Source of the DNA: Panonychus citri | Taxonomy: Eukaryota; Arthropoda; Arachnida; Trombidiformes; Tetranychidae | Reading direction: 5' to 3' | Assembly (NCBI RefSeq): GCF_014898815.1 | Contig: NW_026515544.1 | Location: forward strand, 434,001 to 498,000 | DNA length: 64,000 nt | Shown: piece by piece, positions 48,787 to 60,975 of the stretch | Numbering within the stretch: position 1 is the stretch's first letter | Layout of the letters: each line of letters starts with the position of its first letter | Translations under genes and position numbers: made by a program | The notes under the pieces: model-generated | What the model was told of the DNA's origin: nothing | Database searches by the model: none | The model's input: the letters and a program-made list of their open reading frames with translations, nothing else

Positions 48787-49443
48787 ATGAATTCTTATAT
48801 TGTTGCCGTTTGTTTCATGTTGATTGTCAGTTCATCAGCTCAAAAGGAAACAGAAACAAAGATCGATCATCTTGTCGGTGAACCAAATGTCGAGGCTTCT
48901 AATGGCTATGCCGCTGTGGCTCGATCACGAGTTCGTGGTTCTAACACAGTTGAAGATGATTATCAAGTAAGTGAATAATTTTAATGTTTGATTGAAATTT
49001 TGAAAGTTAATTGCTGTTTAAATTGTCAATAGCCAATGGAACCCTATGCTTTTGGTTATAATGTTAAAGACGATTATGGTAACAATCAATATCGCAAGGA
49101 AGAGGCCGGTAACGACGGAGTAATCAAGGGTTCATATGGTTATACCGATGCTGCTGGACTTTATCGAGTTGTTGAATATATCGCCGATCGATTAGGTTTC
49201 CGAACTAAAATCCGATCAAATGAACCAGGACTTAAGAGCATGAACTCAGCTGCCGTTACATTAGATGCTCAGAATCCACCGGAAGCTGTTGTTGCCGCTG
49301 CTTCAGCACCAAAGGAAACAATTGCCGCCCCCAAGCCTTTAATTCCAGCATCATTACCCTTGATTGTCCCAAGTGGACTTAACCCACGATTCCGATACGT
49401 TACATCAGCCAGTGAACTTTCACCCGAAAAGCAACGAAATTAA
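48787..49443 (+). CDS. R&R cuticle protein (chitin_bind_4), two exons
   Basis: Secreted cuticle protein of 196 residues. Exons 48787-48966 and 49033-49443 (donor CAA|GTAAGTG, acceptor ATAG|CCAATG, phase 0, 66-base intron). Signal peptide MNSYIVAVCFMLIVSSSA. The chitin-binding core spans about residues 62-125: PYAFGYNVKDDYGNNQYRKE, then GSYGYTDAAGLYRVVEYIADR and GFRTKIRSNEPG. The tail is rich in Ala, Pro and Val with AAP-like motifs. It is not a copy of the 16.8-23.8 kb cluster: the tail differs and it has an intron. The core is of the kind common in chelicerate cuticle. Confidence 0.94.
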
Positions 49444-49973
49444 TTGATTATATAATCTAATCAATAATTTGAAGTGTATGTTTACCATTATAACAATTAA
49501 CTCTTCACAGGTTAATTTGTTGATCTAATCTAATTAGACTTATTTTATAATGAGATAATCAGATTATTATCAATAATTTACTGATGAACTATTGAAAATT
49601 ACGAAATAAACTTCAAACAACTATTTATAATCTAAATCCTTGTTGCTGAATCTTTTTACAAGCAATTAATCAATTGACACAACAATTAGTTGAAACAATT
49701 TAATATTTCGTTGAAAAAAAAGTCTCATTCAAGGTTTGTAGTATTCACTGATTCTCATTTCATCCTTACAATATTTTCATGTTGCGTTTTTGTAAAAAAA
49801 AATCGCTTGACAATTAGTGATTACTATTAATTAGTTGTGTGTATTTACCTTTACATTATGACGATTACAAAACAATTAAAGTCCTTGACGATAAAAACAG
49901 GTTAATATAAGTATGAAAGAGAAAGAGAGAGAGAGACAAACAGGTAAATGCAATTGAAAAACACTCAATTCAT

Positions 49974-50009
<36 letters not shown>

Positions 50010-50785
50010 ATGTTAACCACTCAATGAGATTTTGTCTTCACTCTCACTTTGAGCTTTTTGTTTTCCTCTTTCTGATACATGGATTAATTATATAAAATTC
50101 TTAACAATTTATACTAACACTTAACACCAACATTCATGGTGATTGTTAATCATTTTCAACCATTGATTCAACTTTAATGCCAAGAAATCAATGCTTAGGC
50201 CTCAACTGATTTCTACTTTTTGGTAAAATTAAATCACTACAAATGTAAGTAGAAAAACCTTTTCATTGACAATTTTCATTTCGATTGGATATAAATTTCC
50301 TCTGGTAATTGATATCAACAATTAATGAGCCCAATCTAATTCAGTAAATATCATATACTATTAACATGGTGAATATGTTACAAGTTTGATTTTCTGTATT
50401 TCATTCATGTCGTAAACGAGATTGAAAAAATAGTGTCAAACTTTACTGATTGTTGATCAATTTTCACCTCAACTGTTACTTTTAAGTGGTAAATGTAGGA
50501 AAATGTTTTAAATTGTTGTGAATTGATTGTTGATTTCTGATTTTCTTTTCATTATCTCATTTCCTAAGGAAATCCAGTTAATCGGTTTGTCAATTGTTTG
50601 GACCTTGGAATATCTTCCCTTCTCTTGCCTCAGCGTTTTGGTCTCAATTGTGTTGGATTACCGTTGATTTAATTGATCCATTTTGATTGAACTTTTCTCT
50701 TCATTCTCTTTGTGTTGTCAATGTGCCTCCTTTGACTCTTTTGTTAATTGTTCCTGTCTTTTGTATTGTCGAGAATATTGTAATC
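49444..50785. other. Spacer with (GA)n repeat
   Basis: No gene seen. A (GA)n tract is at about 49976-50003. The last 100 bases are pyrimidine-rich and open in the frame of the following gene; they would encode a hydrophobic leader starting only at TTG and are more likely leader or intron. Confidence 0.5.
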
Positions 50786-53068
50786 ATGCAATCAGCCATA
50801 AGCAACGAATTTCTTGTTAAAGATGGTCGATCCCAAAAGAAATCAGCTAGTGTTCCCTCTTCACCAGAATTATCTTCCTCTCGTCGCCGAGGATCTCAGG
50901 GAACTGTCTTACAGTTGAGTGAAGATAATGGAACCTGGAAAATTGCCGGTGAATCGGGTATTATCAAGGAACCAGTGAAAATGTCTCGAGTCTCAATGAT
51001 CCTCGAATTATCCAAAAGGCCTGAGTTCCGTCATCGTATTAGTGTGGCTCTATTTTTTCTCTGTATTATTGTTCTAGTGATGAGTACAACCCTTTTGGAC
51101 CAAAGACGTCGACTACTCAAGGCACTTTCCATCAAAATTTTCCTCCACGAAGACCAAAGAGTTTTTACTCTTCTCGATTCAACTGGTTCTCCTTTCATCA
51201 AAGTTAATTACGGTGTCAATTTACCTTTCGACATTAAACCTTATAGTTGTTACATTCAACATTTAAACGATCAACAGCCGACAATTTGTCGTGATTGGGA
51301 GTATCGAGCACATCTTACAATTGACCATCAACCAAAAGAATCGGATATTAATTGTTACAGAGTTTCATGGGAGAGCTATTCCCATACAGCCGCACCGTTA
51401 AAAGATTGTATCAATTTAGGTGATGGCTCCTGGTTCGGTATGGGTGAAACCTTTTCAACCCCATGGCCACTTAATGGTTGGACTCATAATGCCACCGCTT
51501 TCGTTACTAATCACAGTAAAGGTAAATTTTCACCTTTAGGTCAAGTGATTAAACGTTATTGGTTCTCATCGAAAGGAATCAGTGTCAGTGTCCCGTTACA
51601 TATTCCCTTGTTTTTTAGCTTCAATTCAACCTCGACCAACGGTTTACCCGATCGACAACTTTGTTTGGAAGCTCGTACCAATACATATCCTTACGATTAT
51701 ACCAAAGGTTTCCGTCCAAATTTAGAGTACACCATTTGTACAGGATCTAATGTTAATGATCTTCATACTCATGTATCCCGTACATGGTTGGCCAAAACTC
51801 GTAATCAAACTGCTCTAGTTGCTGGTGATCAACAACAAGTATCGATAATACCACAATCAATTTTCCTGGAAAAACCAATTTGGAATATTGATAAAAAAGT
51901 TATGACTATTTTAAATCATGAGAAGATGGAAAACTATTCAACTAAAATCGTCGACTTTGGTATCGAACCAGGATTCCTATTGATTGATATGAAATGGGAA
52001 AAGTTCATTGGAGATTTAAGAATCGATTCAACTCAATTTCCTGAACCATCCAAAGAGTTTACTATCTTGAAGAGGAGAGGATTTAAAATACTGTTATCTG
52101 TTTCACCATTTATTGAATTATCATCACCACTGTTCACTGAGGCTTTTACCGAGAATCGGGTTTTCACCCATCAGCACTTGAAAACTCCGTTGATCACCCG
52201 ATGTGACCCCGAATCGACTCGACTTTGCGCTGTTATCAATCTAATCAATTCAACGACTCGAGGATGGTTCGAAAATAGATTAACCAATCTAACCGATTAC
52301 TCTATTCATGGATTGTTGTTTAAAGGAATTCAAGTATCTCGAATGCCTCATTTTTACATTCCCGACAGTTCGAGGTCTATTAATCCCGATATGTACCAAA
52401 TTTATTATAAAAGTGTTGCCAGAAGTAGTTACAATCTATTCGGAATGGATAGTTCAGCTGGAACCAAAGGAATACCTGGTTTCATCAGGATAGCACCTCT
52501 CGAGTCTTCATGGCGATCACTACGAACGATTATTCCAACTGTACTATCCATCGGCCTTGTTGGATTTCCGATAATTAACCCTGGTTCAGTGGGTGGTGAC
52601 ATACCCATTTTGAATACAAATGAAACCACCGATGAATTATACATAAGGTGGTTCGAATTGGCAACTTTCTTACCAGTTCTTCAACTGTCCAATGCTCCTC
52701 GCGGAGATATCACCATTCTTAAATTGGTGAAAAAGTTTATCAATATTCGAGAGCATCAATTATTACCTGTGATGAAAAACTGTATGGAAGATCATCTAAC
52801 TAAAGGATGGCCCATAGTTAGACCCATTTGGTGGTTAGATTCACAATCTCCCGAGACTTATACAATTAACGATCAATTTTCAATTGGAAATGATATTCTG
52901 GTCGCTCCGATTCTTGATATGGGAAAAACAACCAGGGATATTTATCTTCCCTCGGGTTGGTGGAAAGATGAAATTCTGGGACAAACAATTCGAGGCGGTA
53001 AATGGATGAGAAATTATTCAGTCGAATTATACAAGATCGCCTATTTCACGAGAATGGAACAAGCGTGA
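50786..53068 (+). CDS. Glycoside hydrolase family 31-like type II membrane protein (MYORG-like), probable pseudoenzyme
   Basis: 760 residues in one exon. Start at the first ATG (MQSAISNEFLVKDG). The cytoplasmic N-terminus is Ser/Arg-rich. A single membrane segment lies at about 85-104 (RISVALFFLCIIVLVMS), then a lumenal/extracellular GH31 fold with WFGMGET (216-222), GWFENRL, SIGLVGFPIINPGSVGGD (588-605), ELYIRWFELATFLP and a C-terminal QFSIGNDILVAPILD domain. The order and motifs match human MYORG. At the nucleophile position, where MYORG has KFDAGE, this protein has FKGIQ (Lys513). At the acid/base position, where MYORG has LVDRDS, it has IAPLES (Pro571). Both catalytic aspartates are thus replaced, so hydrolysis is unlikely. 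Several N-x-S/T sites are present. MYORG comparisons are from memory. Confidence 0.87.
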   Translation: MQSAISNEFLVKDGRSQKKSASVPSSPELSSSRRRGSQGTVLQLSEDNGTWKIAGESGIIKEPVKMSRVSMILELSKRPEFRHRISVALFFLCIIVLVMSTTLLDQRRRLLKALSIKIFLHEDQRVFTLLDSTGSPFIKVNYGVNLPFDIKPYSCYIQHLNDQQPTICRDWEYRAHLTIDHQPKESDINCYRVSWESYSHTAAPLKDCINLGDGSWFGMGETFSTPWPLNGWTHNATAFVTNHSKGKFSPLGQVIKRYWFSSKGISVSVPLHIPLFFSFNSTSTNGLPDRQLCLEARTNTYPYDYTKGFRPNLEYTICTGSNVNDLHTHVSRTWLAKTRNQTALVAGDQQQVSIIPQSIFLEKPIWNIDKKVMTILNHEKMENYSTKIVDFGIEPGFLLIDMKWEKFIGDLRIDSTQFPEPSKEFTILKRRGFKILLSVSPFIELSSPLFTEAFTENRVFTHQHLKTPLITRCDPESTRLCAVINLINSTTRGWFENRLTNLTDYSIHGLLFKGIQVSRMPHFYIPDSSRSINPDMYQIYYKSVARSSYNLFGMDSSAGTKGIPGFIRIAPLESSWRSLRTIIPTVLSIGLVGFPIINPGSVGGDIPILNTNETTDELYIRWFELATFLPVLQLSNAPRGDITILKLVKKFINIREHQLLPVMKNCMEDHLTKGWPIVRPIWWLDSQSPETYTINDQFSIGNDILVAPILDMGKTTRDIYLPSGWWKDEILGQTIRGGKWMRNYSVELYKIAYFTRMEQA

Positions 53069-56000
53069 AATTAACTGATTGCCAAAAATTGTTCGATCAA
53101 CAATCAAACTAATTCTATTCGATTGTGATTTTTTTTTCTGATTCACTTATTTTCACAATCAATTTCATACTTTATGAAATTGTACTTACACAAGCATTTT
53201 AATTACTTGATATACCCAACGATGACTTTCATAATTCAAATGGAAAACTTTAATTTATCAAAATTAATTTTTAATTGTAATCTCACTTTTTGAATCAACT
53301 TTTGCGCCCAAGAGAGTTGTTGTTTTTTCATGCAATTAACACAATCTATTTATTGTAATATAATAATTACTTTTGTTACAATTAAACAGAAGGAAGAAAA
53401 TAATCCAATTAACACTTGAATTTCTCAGAACTTTTTACCAGATTAACAGAAATCTTTTGATTAGCTAATTGTATATTCATAAGCATGATCATTGATCCTG
53501 AAAAGAAAAGCACATTTTAATCCAAATTAAGTTAATCAGTCTCATCGTTTAAATTGTGAATACCACGTTTAATGTGTGTGAGAGAGAAAGTCAAGACTGA
53601 AAAAATTTCCCAGTGTGAAAACTATTCAGTTAACAATGAACAATCAGCCAACAATCAGGCAACAATCAATGGGAAGACTGGATAACAATCAAGCAGCAAA
53701 AAAAAAACATCAATGAACTTAATCTTATTCTGATATAAGGTTTAAGATGAATGAATTAAAAATTTGACTGTTGAAAATCAACACTGGTCAACAGTCATGA
53801 AAATGATGATGATGATATTGATGGTCAAGAAACTATCAGATCGATATGGTAAAGAATAGCATTTCCTGTGAAAAGGTTAAATAATATATGTAAATTCATC
53901 AAATTTTCAACATTAAATATCGTTTAACGTGACTGATGATGTAAACCTTTAATTGTGTTCAACAATTTAAACAGGTTTATGTTCATGATAACAATCAACT
54001 AATCATCATTGAGATTAACCATAAAGTTAATATCAAGCTAGTCTAATCAAATAATAGTAATTGCAATCAATTTGATCATTATTTTTGGTGAAAATTTTCC
54101 AACATTCACTGATCATATTCCGCTGCAATTGATTGTACAATTAACCATAATGATTAAATTAAACAATCATCTATACAATTATCACTAATATTTTTAGTAT
54201 TAACAACAAATGATAATTAAACGTAATCAAATATTTCACAATTAGTTTTTTAATATCAAATACAATCAAAGATACACTTTGATCACTTTGATTGTTGTCA
54301 TCTAATTGTCCAATTATTAGTAAGAAACATTGATTGTAATCAATAAGATACAAAGGAAACGGATATTGATTACTGACCTTATTTAACAATTAACATTTTA
54401 TTTGGATTCAATTCTTATTTACAACAATTAACACACTTTCATGATATATATATTATGATTGAATTTGTATTGTAACGTGATTTAAGTTATATTATCACTG
54501 CCGGTAATTAACTGGATTTCAAGGTAACAACAATCAATGAATCAATTTTTGTTCAATTGTGAATGTGTGATAATTTTTACCACAATTTATTTTTAAGTAA
54601 ATCAGTTGTAGTTAATTTGTTTTGATGATCATCTCCGAAATTGGATCAAAAACTTGCAACAATTTAATTTGGTTGAGTGAATTAGTTTTGTATCTTTAAT
54701 AATTTAGTTTCTAAATCCATTTACCTCTTTTAACTGATCTCCTTTTCATCTTAATCAACATCATCCCTAATCATTGCCTCGAGGATTGTTCGTGATCAAG
54801 TTAATTTAGTTTCAATTGAAATGCGAGAAACAGAAGAAAAAATTGATTTTAATTGTGAATCAGTGACTTTGTGTGTGATTACAATAATAACCATTAGTTG
54901 ATTACAATAACAATCAATCAGCAAACAACAGAAACAAAACCTTAACCATGAACAATTAATAAATTGCGATTATCAAACTATTATAATATTATAAATTTTT
55001 CTTGATTAAGGATTGGTTTTTTTAATCATCAACAATATGAATACAGCAAAAAAAACAATATGTTAACTGTTATTAACTGATTAATTGTTGTTAGATTTAC
55101 TCTGCTAATTAATTGAGATTAGTGATCAATATTCAATTGGGATTAAAAGGTTATCGGTTTTATTGGTTAATAGATTTAATTTCAAGGTTAAATTACTATT
55201 AATAACTAAAATGACTCCCGAATAGCTAATCAGTTAATCGTCATGATTATACAATTTGAATCTAAAATTTACCCTGGACAATAATTTAAAAACTTCAAAT
55301 TAAAGGTTTACCATTTTGTTGTAATTAATAATAATCTTGATTATAATCATTAAATTAATCAAAAATTTGGTCACTTAATTCCTTGAGTTAATCAGTAAAT
55401 TGGATCAAAAATGGTTCAACTTTTAATTTAATCCAACCCTTGATTTCAATTACAATTTAAAATCAACGACAAGTTTAAACTTTGCCCATTTTTTAATCTA
55501 ATCAGTTACAATTTAATGATAAATTTTGGGAAGCAATTAAATATCAATCCAATGCCTCTGATGACATTAACGATTAGATTTAATTAGAATTGATTAGATT
55601 AATCCAGTTAATCACAATAACAATTTGAAAAATACATTTTAATCACTATAATTTAATTAACTATACAGCAAAATAATTACTTAGTATTGTTAATCAACAT
55701 GGCAATTTAAATTGCTCCGCTATCAAATATATGATTTACAATTAAAATTTTTTTCTTAATTACTAATAATATAATTACAATCAACTAAATAACAGAGTTT
55801 TGATATTTTGAGAAAAGTGAACTAATTGAATGTTGTCTTGATTGTTATGATTAAGGATTTGACAATAAACTGTTATAAATTGTTAATGAAATTTATAGCT
55901 GGTAATTAACGATATCAACAAAGTAACAACAATTAACTTAATCATTTTTTTTTGCGTTGTTGCAAAAAAAGAGGTAAACATATTGATGTTCAACTCTTGA

Positions 56001-56110
56001 TTCTGTTTTGAATGTAACAATTAAAAAAATAATCTGATTGTTGTCATTATTTGGTGGATGATTGTGACGAGTTGATGGAGACAAATCTTCGTAACATTTT
56101 AAAATAATTA
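53069..56110. other. AT-rich desert downstream of the GH31-like gene
   Basis: No gene seen on either strand. The composition is like 35-44 kb (CAATTA/TAATTG-rich). The short frame at 54171-54389 (minus) has no support. Confidence 0.5.
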
Positions 56111-56166
56111 AACCACAAGCAATTTAAATTGCTTGTGGTTATTGACTTGATTAATCAAGTCAATAA
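56111..56166. repeat. Two abutting perfect palindromes
   Basis: Palindrome 1 is 56111-56140 (30 bases, half-site AACCACAAGCAATTT); palindrome 2 is 56139-56166 (28 bases, half-site TTATTGACTTGATT). Both are exact with no spacer, and they share two bases. Either could extrude as a cruciform. Confidence 0.95.
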
Positions 56167-57129
56167 AATGATGAAAAAGACACTCAAAGGAAAACAAAGA
56201 GTAAATAAAAAGTAGACTTACCTTGATTATTGATACAACGAGACAGCAATTAAATTGTTGATTAAATACAAGGAAGATGTGATTTAATTGTCGTTAATGG
56301 TTATTGATGATTAATGAGTAACTATTGATAAAAGTTAATTGGTGTTAAACGATTGGTCCAATGTGATGAAACAAAAGGGTTGCAATCATAACGATGAATA
56401 TAAAGTGTCCATGAATGTTGACAGTTTTTATGGTGAAAACTTTTTGATGTTTTGGTTTTAGTTGATTGTTTTCAATAACTAATCAATATTACAAGTTCTA
56501 TGGAAAAAGTAATTTAATTATTGATAAAAAGTGACAATTTTTATCATAATCAACTGATCAACATGAGTAAAAGATACAACAGATTGTTGATGTTACCTGA
56601 ACAATGAAGAAAAACATTCAAGTGAGTAACTTGTTGTTGTTCTTGTTGTTAGTTTGTAGTCTCACTAACTGACACCAGAAAACAACCAGTTTGTTTCTTG
56701 AATAAACCCAAAAGAAAATGGGTGAATGGATGATAAGAAAGAGGATGATAAACGTAAGTAGTAGTAATCGTGAGTAAGTTTTGTAAGAAGCGCCAATTGT
56801 TTGATAATCGAGTATTTTAATCATCTCTATGTAAAATATTATTTCCATGAACATTTTTCAGGTTCTAACTGAAAATGTTTTCAGCGATTTTTGATTAGAT
56901 TTTGCACTTTCCATTATTTCTTGTAAAACATTTTTTAATTACTTTCTTCAATATTAAAGAGTCCAAAATTTTATTAAAGTTTTTTTCTATTAATAAAATC
57001 AGTTTGGTGCTCGAATTCGGATTCGAAAACTTTGGTCTTGATGGTGAAGTGTTGTTCGAGCTAATCATCTATTCTGGCCAAAAGATGGCATTGCACATTG
57101 AAAGTTCTTAGACTTTTGTATATTCACAT

Positions 57130-57349
57130 TGGAGGTTAATTGTTTATTTAACTTCACCTTATTTTAAGTTCTTCCTGGTTTATCCTAATTGTAAATAGAA
57201 TCAAATGTTAATCAACTAACTAAATATAATTATCACAGTTGATTGACGTTCACACACAATAACAAAGGAGAAACTAAATTAACTTGTTTTTTATCCTCAT
57301 CATTTTCATCTAAGTTCATTACTATTTGGTAACTTTACAATTAACTATC
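57130..57349 (+). repeat. Dispersed repeat D1, copy 2
   Basis: Same orientation as the copy at 38153, 19 kb away. From TCTTCCTGGT... through CACACACAATAACAAAGGAG it is almost identical. It directly follows a short open stretch (57015-57111) of unknown nature. Confidence 0.85.
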
Positions 57350-57923
57350 AAGTTTTTGTCATTAAAAGGCCAAAAGTTAATCAGTTAAGCTTTAATCTAG
57401 ACTATCGACAAGAATAGTTAATCGAATAGAAACAATAAAAAACTGATCGATGTTCAAAAAGCATTTTAATTAACTGATTTTTTCACAATAAGTTATCATA
57501 TTCATTCGTTTAATTATGTATTCACTTTTTACAAAAGCTTTAAATTGACGGAGATTAATTTTCAACTATTGGCCTTTGATTATGAAAGAATCTCTGTAAA
57601 AGAGATGAATTTGGAATTTCCTTTTAACAGTTTGATTAGATTTTAATTTATCGAAATCGTTAACTTGATGATGAGGCAGCAACGGTTTTGATATACAGAA
57701 TAAAGGAGAGAGAGAGAGAGAGTTTGAATTTCACTAGTTAATTATCGAAAATTTAAGATAAATTAGATCGAAGGAACTTTTTTAGTTAGGATAAGTTAAT
57801 CACGTTGAGTTTGATAATCATTTTCTTTATGTATCGCCTTAATTAATAGACGATTAGACGGAAGTTGATAATGTTATTTGGTATTTGGATCACAATCAAC
57901 GAGATAATTTCTGGAAAATCCGT

Positions 57924-59174
57924 TCATGTTGAGAATCTAATGGAGCTAAGGCAAAGATCACCTTTGATACTTAATGAATCAATGGAATCAATCGGTAGAA
58001 CTTTATGATTATAGTTGACATAGTGTTGCCCATTTAAAGCGATCATAAGTTTTTGCTCGGTAATCAAAATGATCATATCAAAGTTAACACCCAAAGCGAA
58101 TGGGAAATATGAGATGTGTCGTTCCTCTTTTGACCAGTCGCCTGAAGTGCAGGTATTACGAACTACCGCTTTCTCATCGAATCGAACATTGAAATGGAAG
58201 GCAATATCTTCACCTGAAAGAAGGTCAACTGCAAATCTATGGGCACGTAGTTCAGGACGACCTGAAATGTAAACCATAAAACCAGCCTGAACGGGAGATG
58301 GAAATTTACACTTGAAAGGTAATTTCGGTCGATATATCGGATAACCGAGAAGAAACTGTGTACAATCCAGTGAGTGATTATGATCCATATGATAACTGAT
58401 CTTATTAACAACTACATGTCCATCAATTTCCAGCCTTCGAACTTCACTGAAACGCGTTCGATGGTCAAAGTCGATAAAGTGGACACCATTAACAGCAGCT
58501 CTGTAACAATTGGTTTGTACAAGAATTAAAAGACTAAATGGTTCGCCTCGAGTAAAAGGAATGTTATTCTTTGGATTCCTTTCTTCGGTTCCCCATTTAT
58601 CATCGACTAAACTGTTTCGAACGACACAACGCTCTTCGAAACGAGGATTAAAGTGAAAAGCTTTATCACCAGATCCTGATTTGGCAAGATTAATGCAGAA
58701 TCTACAGAAAAAGAGATATAAAATAACAATGGAATAAATAAATTAGCAAATCAACCTAATGGTTAAGAAGAAAACAATGGAAAAGGTCAAACGAACTTCT
58801 CTGCATCTTCAGGAACTCGACCATTGATATTTATAAGTAATCCTGGTTTACATGGATATGGAAGTAGACCCGAATATGGAACATCCTGAGAAAGAAGAAG
58901 AAGAAAAAATCATTAGGAAAACAATGGCAATTGAATTGAAGGTGAACAAATAAAAATAGATTTCAGAATAGAATAATTTTGGAGATGAAAGTAAACATTA
59001 GATAACAATGGAGAAGATGAAAAATCGATGTTGAAGACAAGGTAATAAAGAATCGACTGTTCCAAGTTGATTATCGTACAACAAACATCATAAATCATGA
59101 TAATTATCTTATTAACTCACCACTGAAAATAAGATAGCATCAGGATTAGGATAAGTTAAACATATTTTTGTCAT
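57924..59174 (-). CDS. Tandem-repeat galectin
   Basis: Beta-galactoside-binding lectin with two carbohydrate-recognition domains, 306 residues. Exons: 59121-59174, 58797-58885 and 57924-58701, with all phases consistent (donors GTGAGT and GTTCGT, acceptors CTCAG and TGTAG). The start is MTKICLTYPNPDAILFSV. CRD1 has VPYSGLLPYPCKPGLLINI, FHFNPRF, VVRN, then W and EER. CRD2 has FHFNVRF, VVRN, DWSKEER. Both domains thus keep the His-Asn-Arg, Val-Asn, Trp and Glu-Arg sugar-contact set of the family. There is no signal peptide, as usual for galectins, which leave the cell by a non-classical route. Roles in innate immunity or adhesion are possible but not shown here. Confidence 0.94.
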
Positions 59175-60932
59175 AATCTCAAAGTTTGTGAATGAAATTT
59201 AAAAGGACAAACGACAAAGTTGATCAATGATGGACGGATAGACACATGGTTAGTACGAATTAGTTCGTGGTGGATTTAGAGCAGTTCGATTGTAAAACTA
59301 GACACTATCATCTGAAGAAAATATATTTACATAATGATGAGAAAAGAGAAATTCAGACAGAGATTAAGAAAGAGAAAGTGAAATCAACCCACACAGAGAT
59401 TTAACTACTAAAGTTACATGAAGATTGTCTTTGGGAAGAGTTGCAAAAGTGAAGAAACATCGAGACAGAGGAAGAGAGAGGGAGAGAGAGAGAGAAAGAT
59501 TGTTACATGAAGATAGAGGATGAAAATAGAGAAAGAGAGGAGAAATGAAATAGACAGGGATGAAGATATTAAGAGAGGGGATGATGAACAAAGAGATGAA
59601 TTAAGTGAGAAAGAGAGAGAGGAGAAAAAAGAAAGAAAAAACTAAGGAAGAGCAAAATCACAGAGATTTATTATTGAAGAAAACGAATCAAAAGCCATAG
59701 AGATCTAAAGATTTCCTTTGGATTAATTGAATACCAAATAATCAATATTGTTATTATCGACTTGGAGATAATTTAACTAGAGTTGTAACATCATTTAGTT
59801 GATTACAATTAATCATCATCACCTTTGTCATGAAGAGAAAAGGCAAAAATAAACCGGTGAGAATTGAGCCAATAACACATTGGAAATAAGGTGAGATTAG
59901 AAGATTGATTATTATTAGATTTATCTGATTAGTAGGAACGATAATTCTAGAGGATCAAAAGATATGATGAAATTGTAATCGGACAATTAGATTAAATTAC
60001 TACGAGAAATATTTGGATACAAGTTTAACAAGGGAAACCATGAGAGGGAAAACAAAGAGATATTTAAACATGTGACATTAATTTACCTTCATTGAATCTG
60101 TCAGTTCAATGTGATTTGTCATTTTAATTGGTATAGATCACAATAAAATTAATTATTCTAAGAGTTGAAGATGACACAATTAATTGATTGTCAAAACGAA
60201 GGCAATCGGTTTAGTGTTGATATTGACGAATAAAAGTTAAAGATGAAAACAATGTTTAAGATGCTGGAAACTTGAGGTGAACAATTTAAAAGATTGATGC
60301 TGATGGAAGATGAACTGTTGGATGGAAGGTTAATTAGAATCCAAAAAGAACCATAATTGTGATCTGAGAGAGAGAGAGAGTGAGAGAGGGAGAGTGAGAG
60401 ATAGAATGAGAGAGAAGATCTCTTATCCTCTCTACTGGTCCTCTGGATGATAAGGGAATGAGAGTAGGAGGAGAAAAGAAAGAATTGAAACTTAAGACGA
60501 TTAAAAGAATAGGAAGAGAAAATTTGAAAATCTATGGAAAGAGAGAAAATGATTGTTCCAAATTGGATTGTAGTCTAACTTGAATCGCTAATGACAATTA
60601 ACTAAATGATCTAAACTGAGTTGCGATAGTTGTGGTTTAACCGCCATAAATAACTTTCCATCCGGGTTTCAGCATGAGATGGGTGTGTTTTCTATTGACA
60701 TACAATATAAGTATCTTCTTATTTTTATAATACTATTTATCTTCTTTTCTCTCTCTCACTTTAAAGTAATAGCATTTTATCCTCACACCCCCAAGGGCTG
60801 ACTAGAGAAACTTGGAAGATAAAATAATAGTCAACTTAGAACGAAAAAGAGTTTTCAAGATTTTCTCTTCTTTTTTACTGGGAAGTGATAAGATTATTTT
60901 CTTAGACAAACCTACCATATTCATCTTCATTC

Positions 60933-60935
<3 letters not shown>

Positions 60936-60972
<37 letters not shown>
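60936..60972 (+). repeat. (CT)n microsatellite
   Basis: About 18 CT units, uninterrupted. GA/CT tracts of this type occur in arthropod promoters (GAGA-factor-like sites) but may be simple slippage repeats. Confidence 0.9.

Positions 60973-60975
<3 letters not shown>

Noticed and set aside
50687..50785. Hydrophobic N-terminal extension of the GH31-like protein
   Set aside because: It would start at TTG, and the sequence is a pyrimidine-rich leader. The first ATG at 50786 gives a normal type II topology.
54171..54389. 72-codon minus frame in the desert
   Set aside because: AT-rich text (Ile/Leu/Asn/Tyr) typical of chance frames in this composition.
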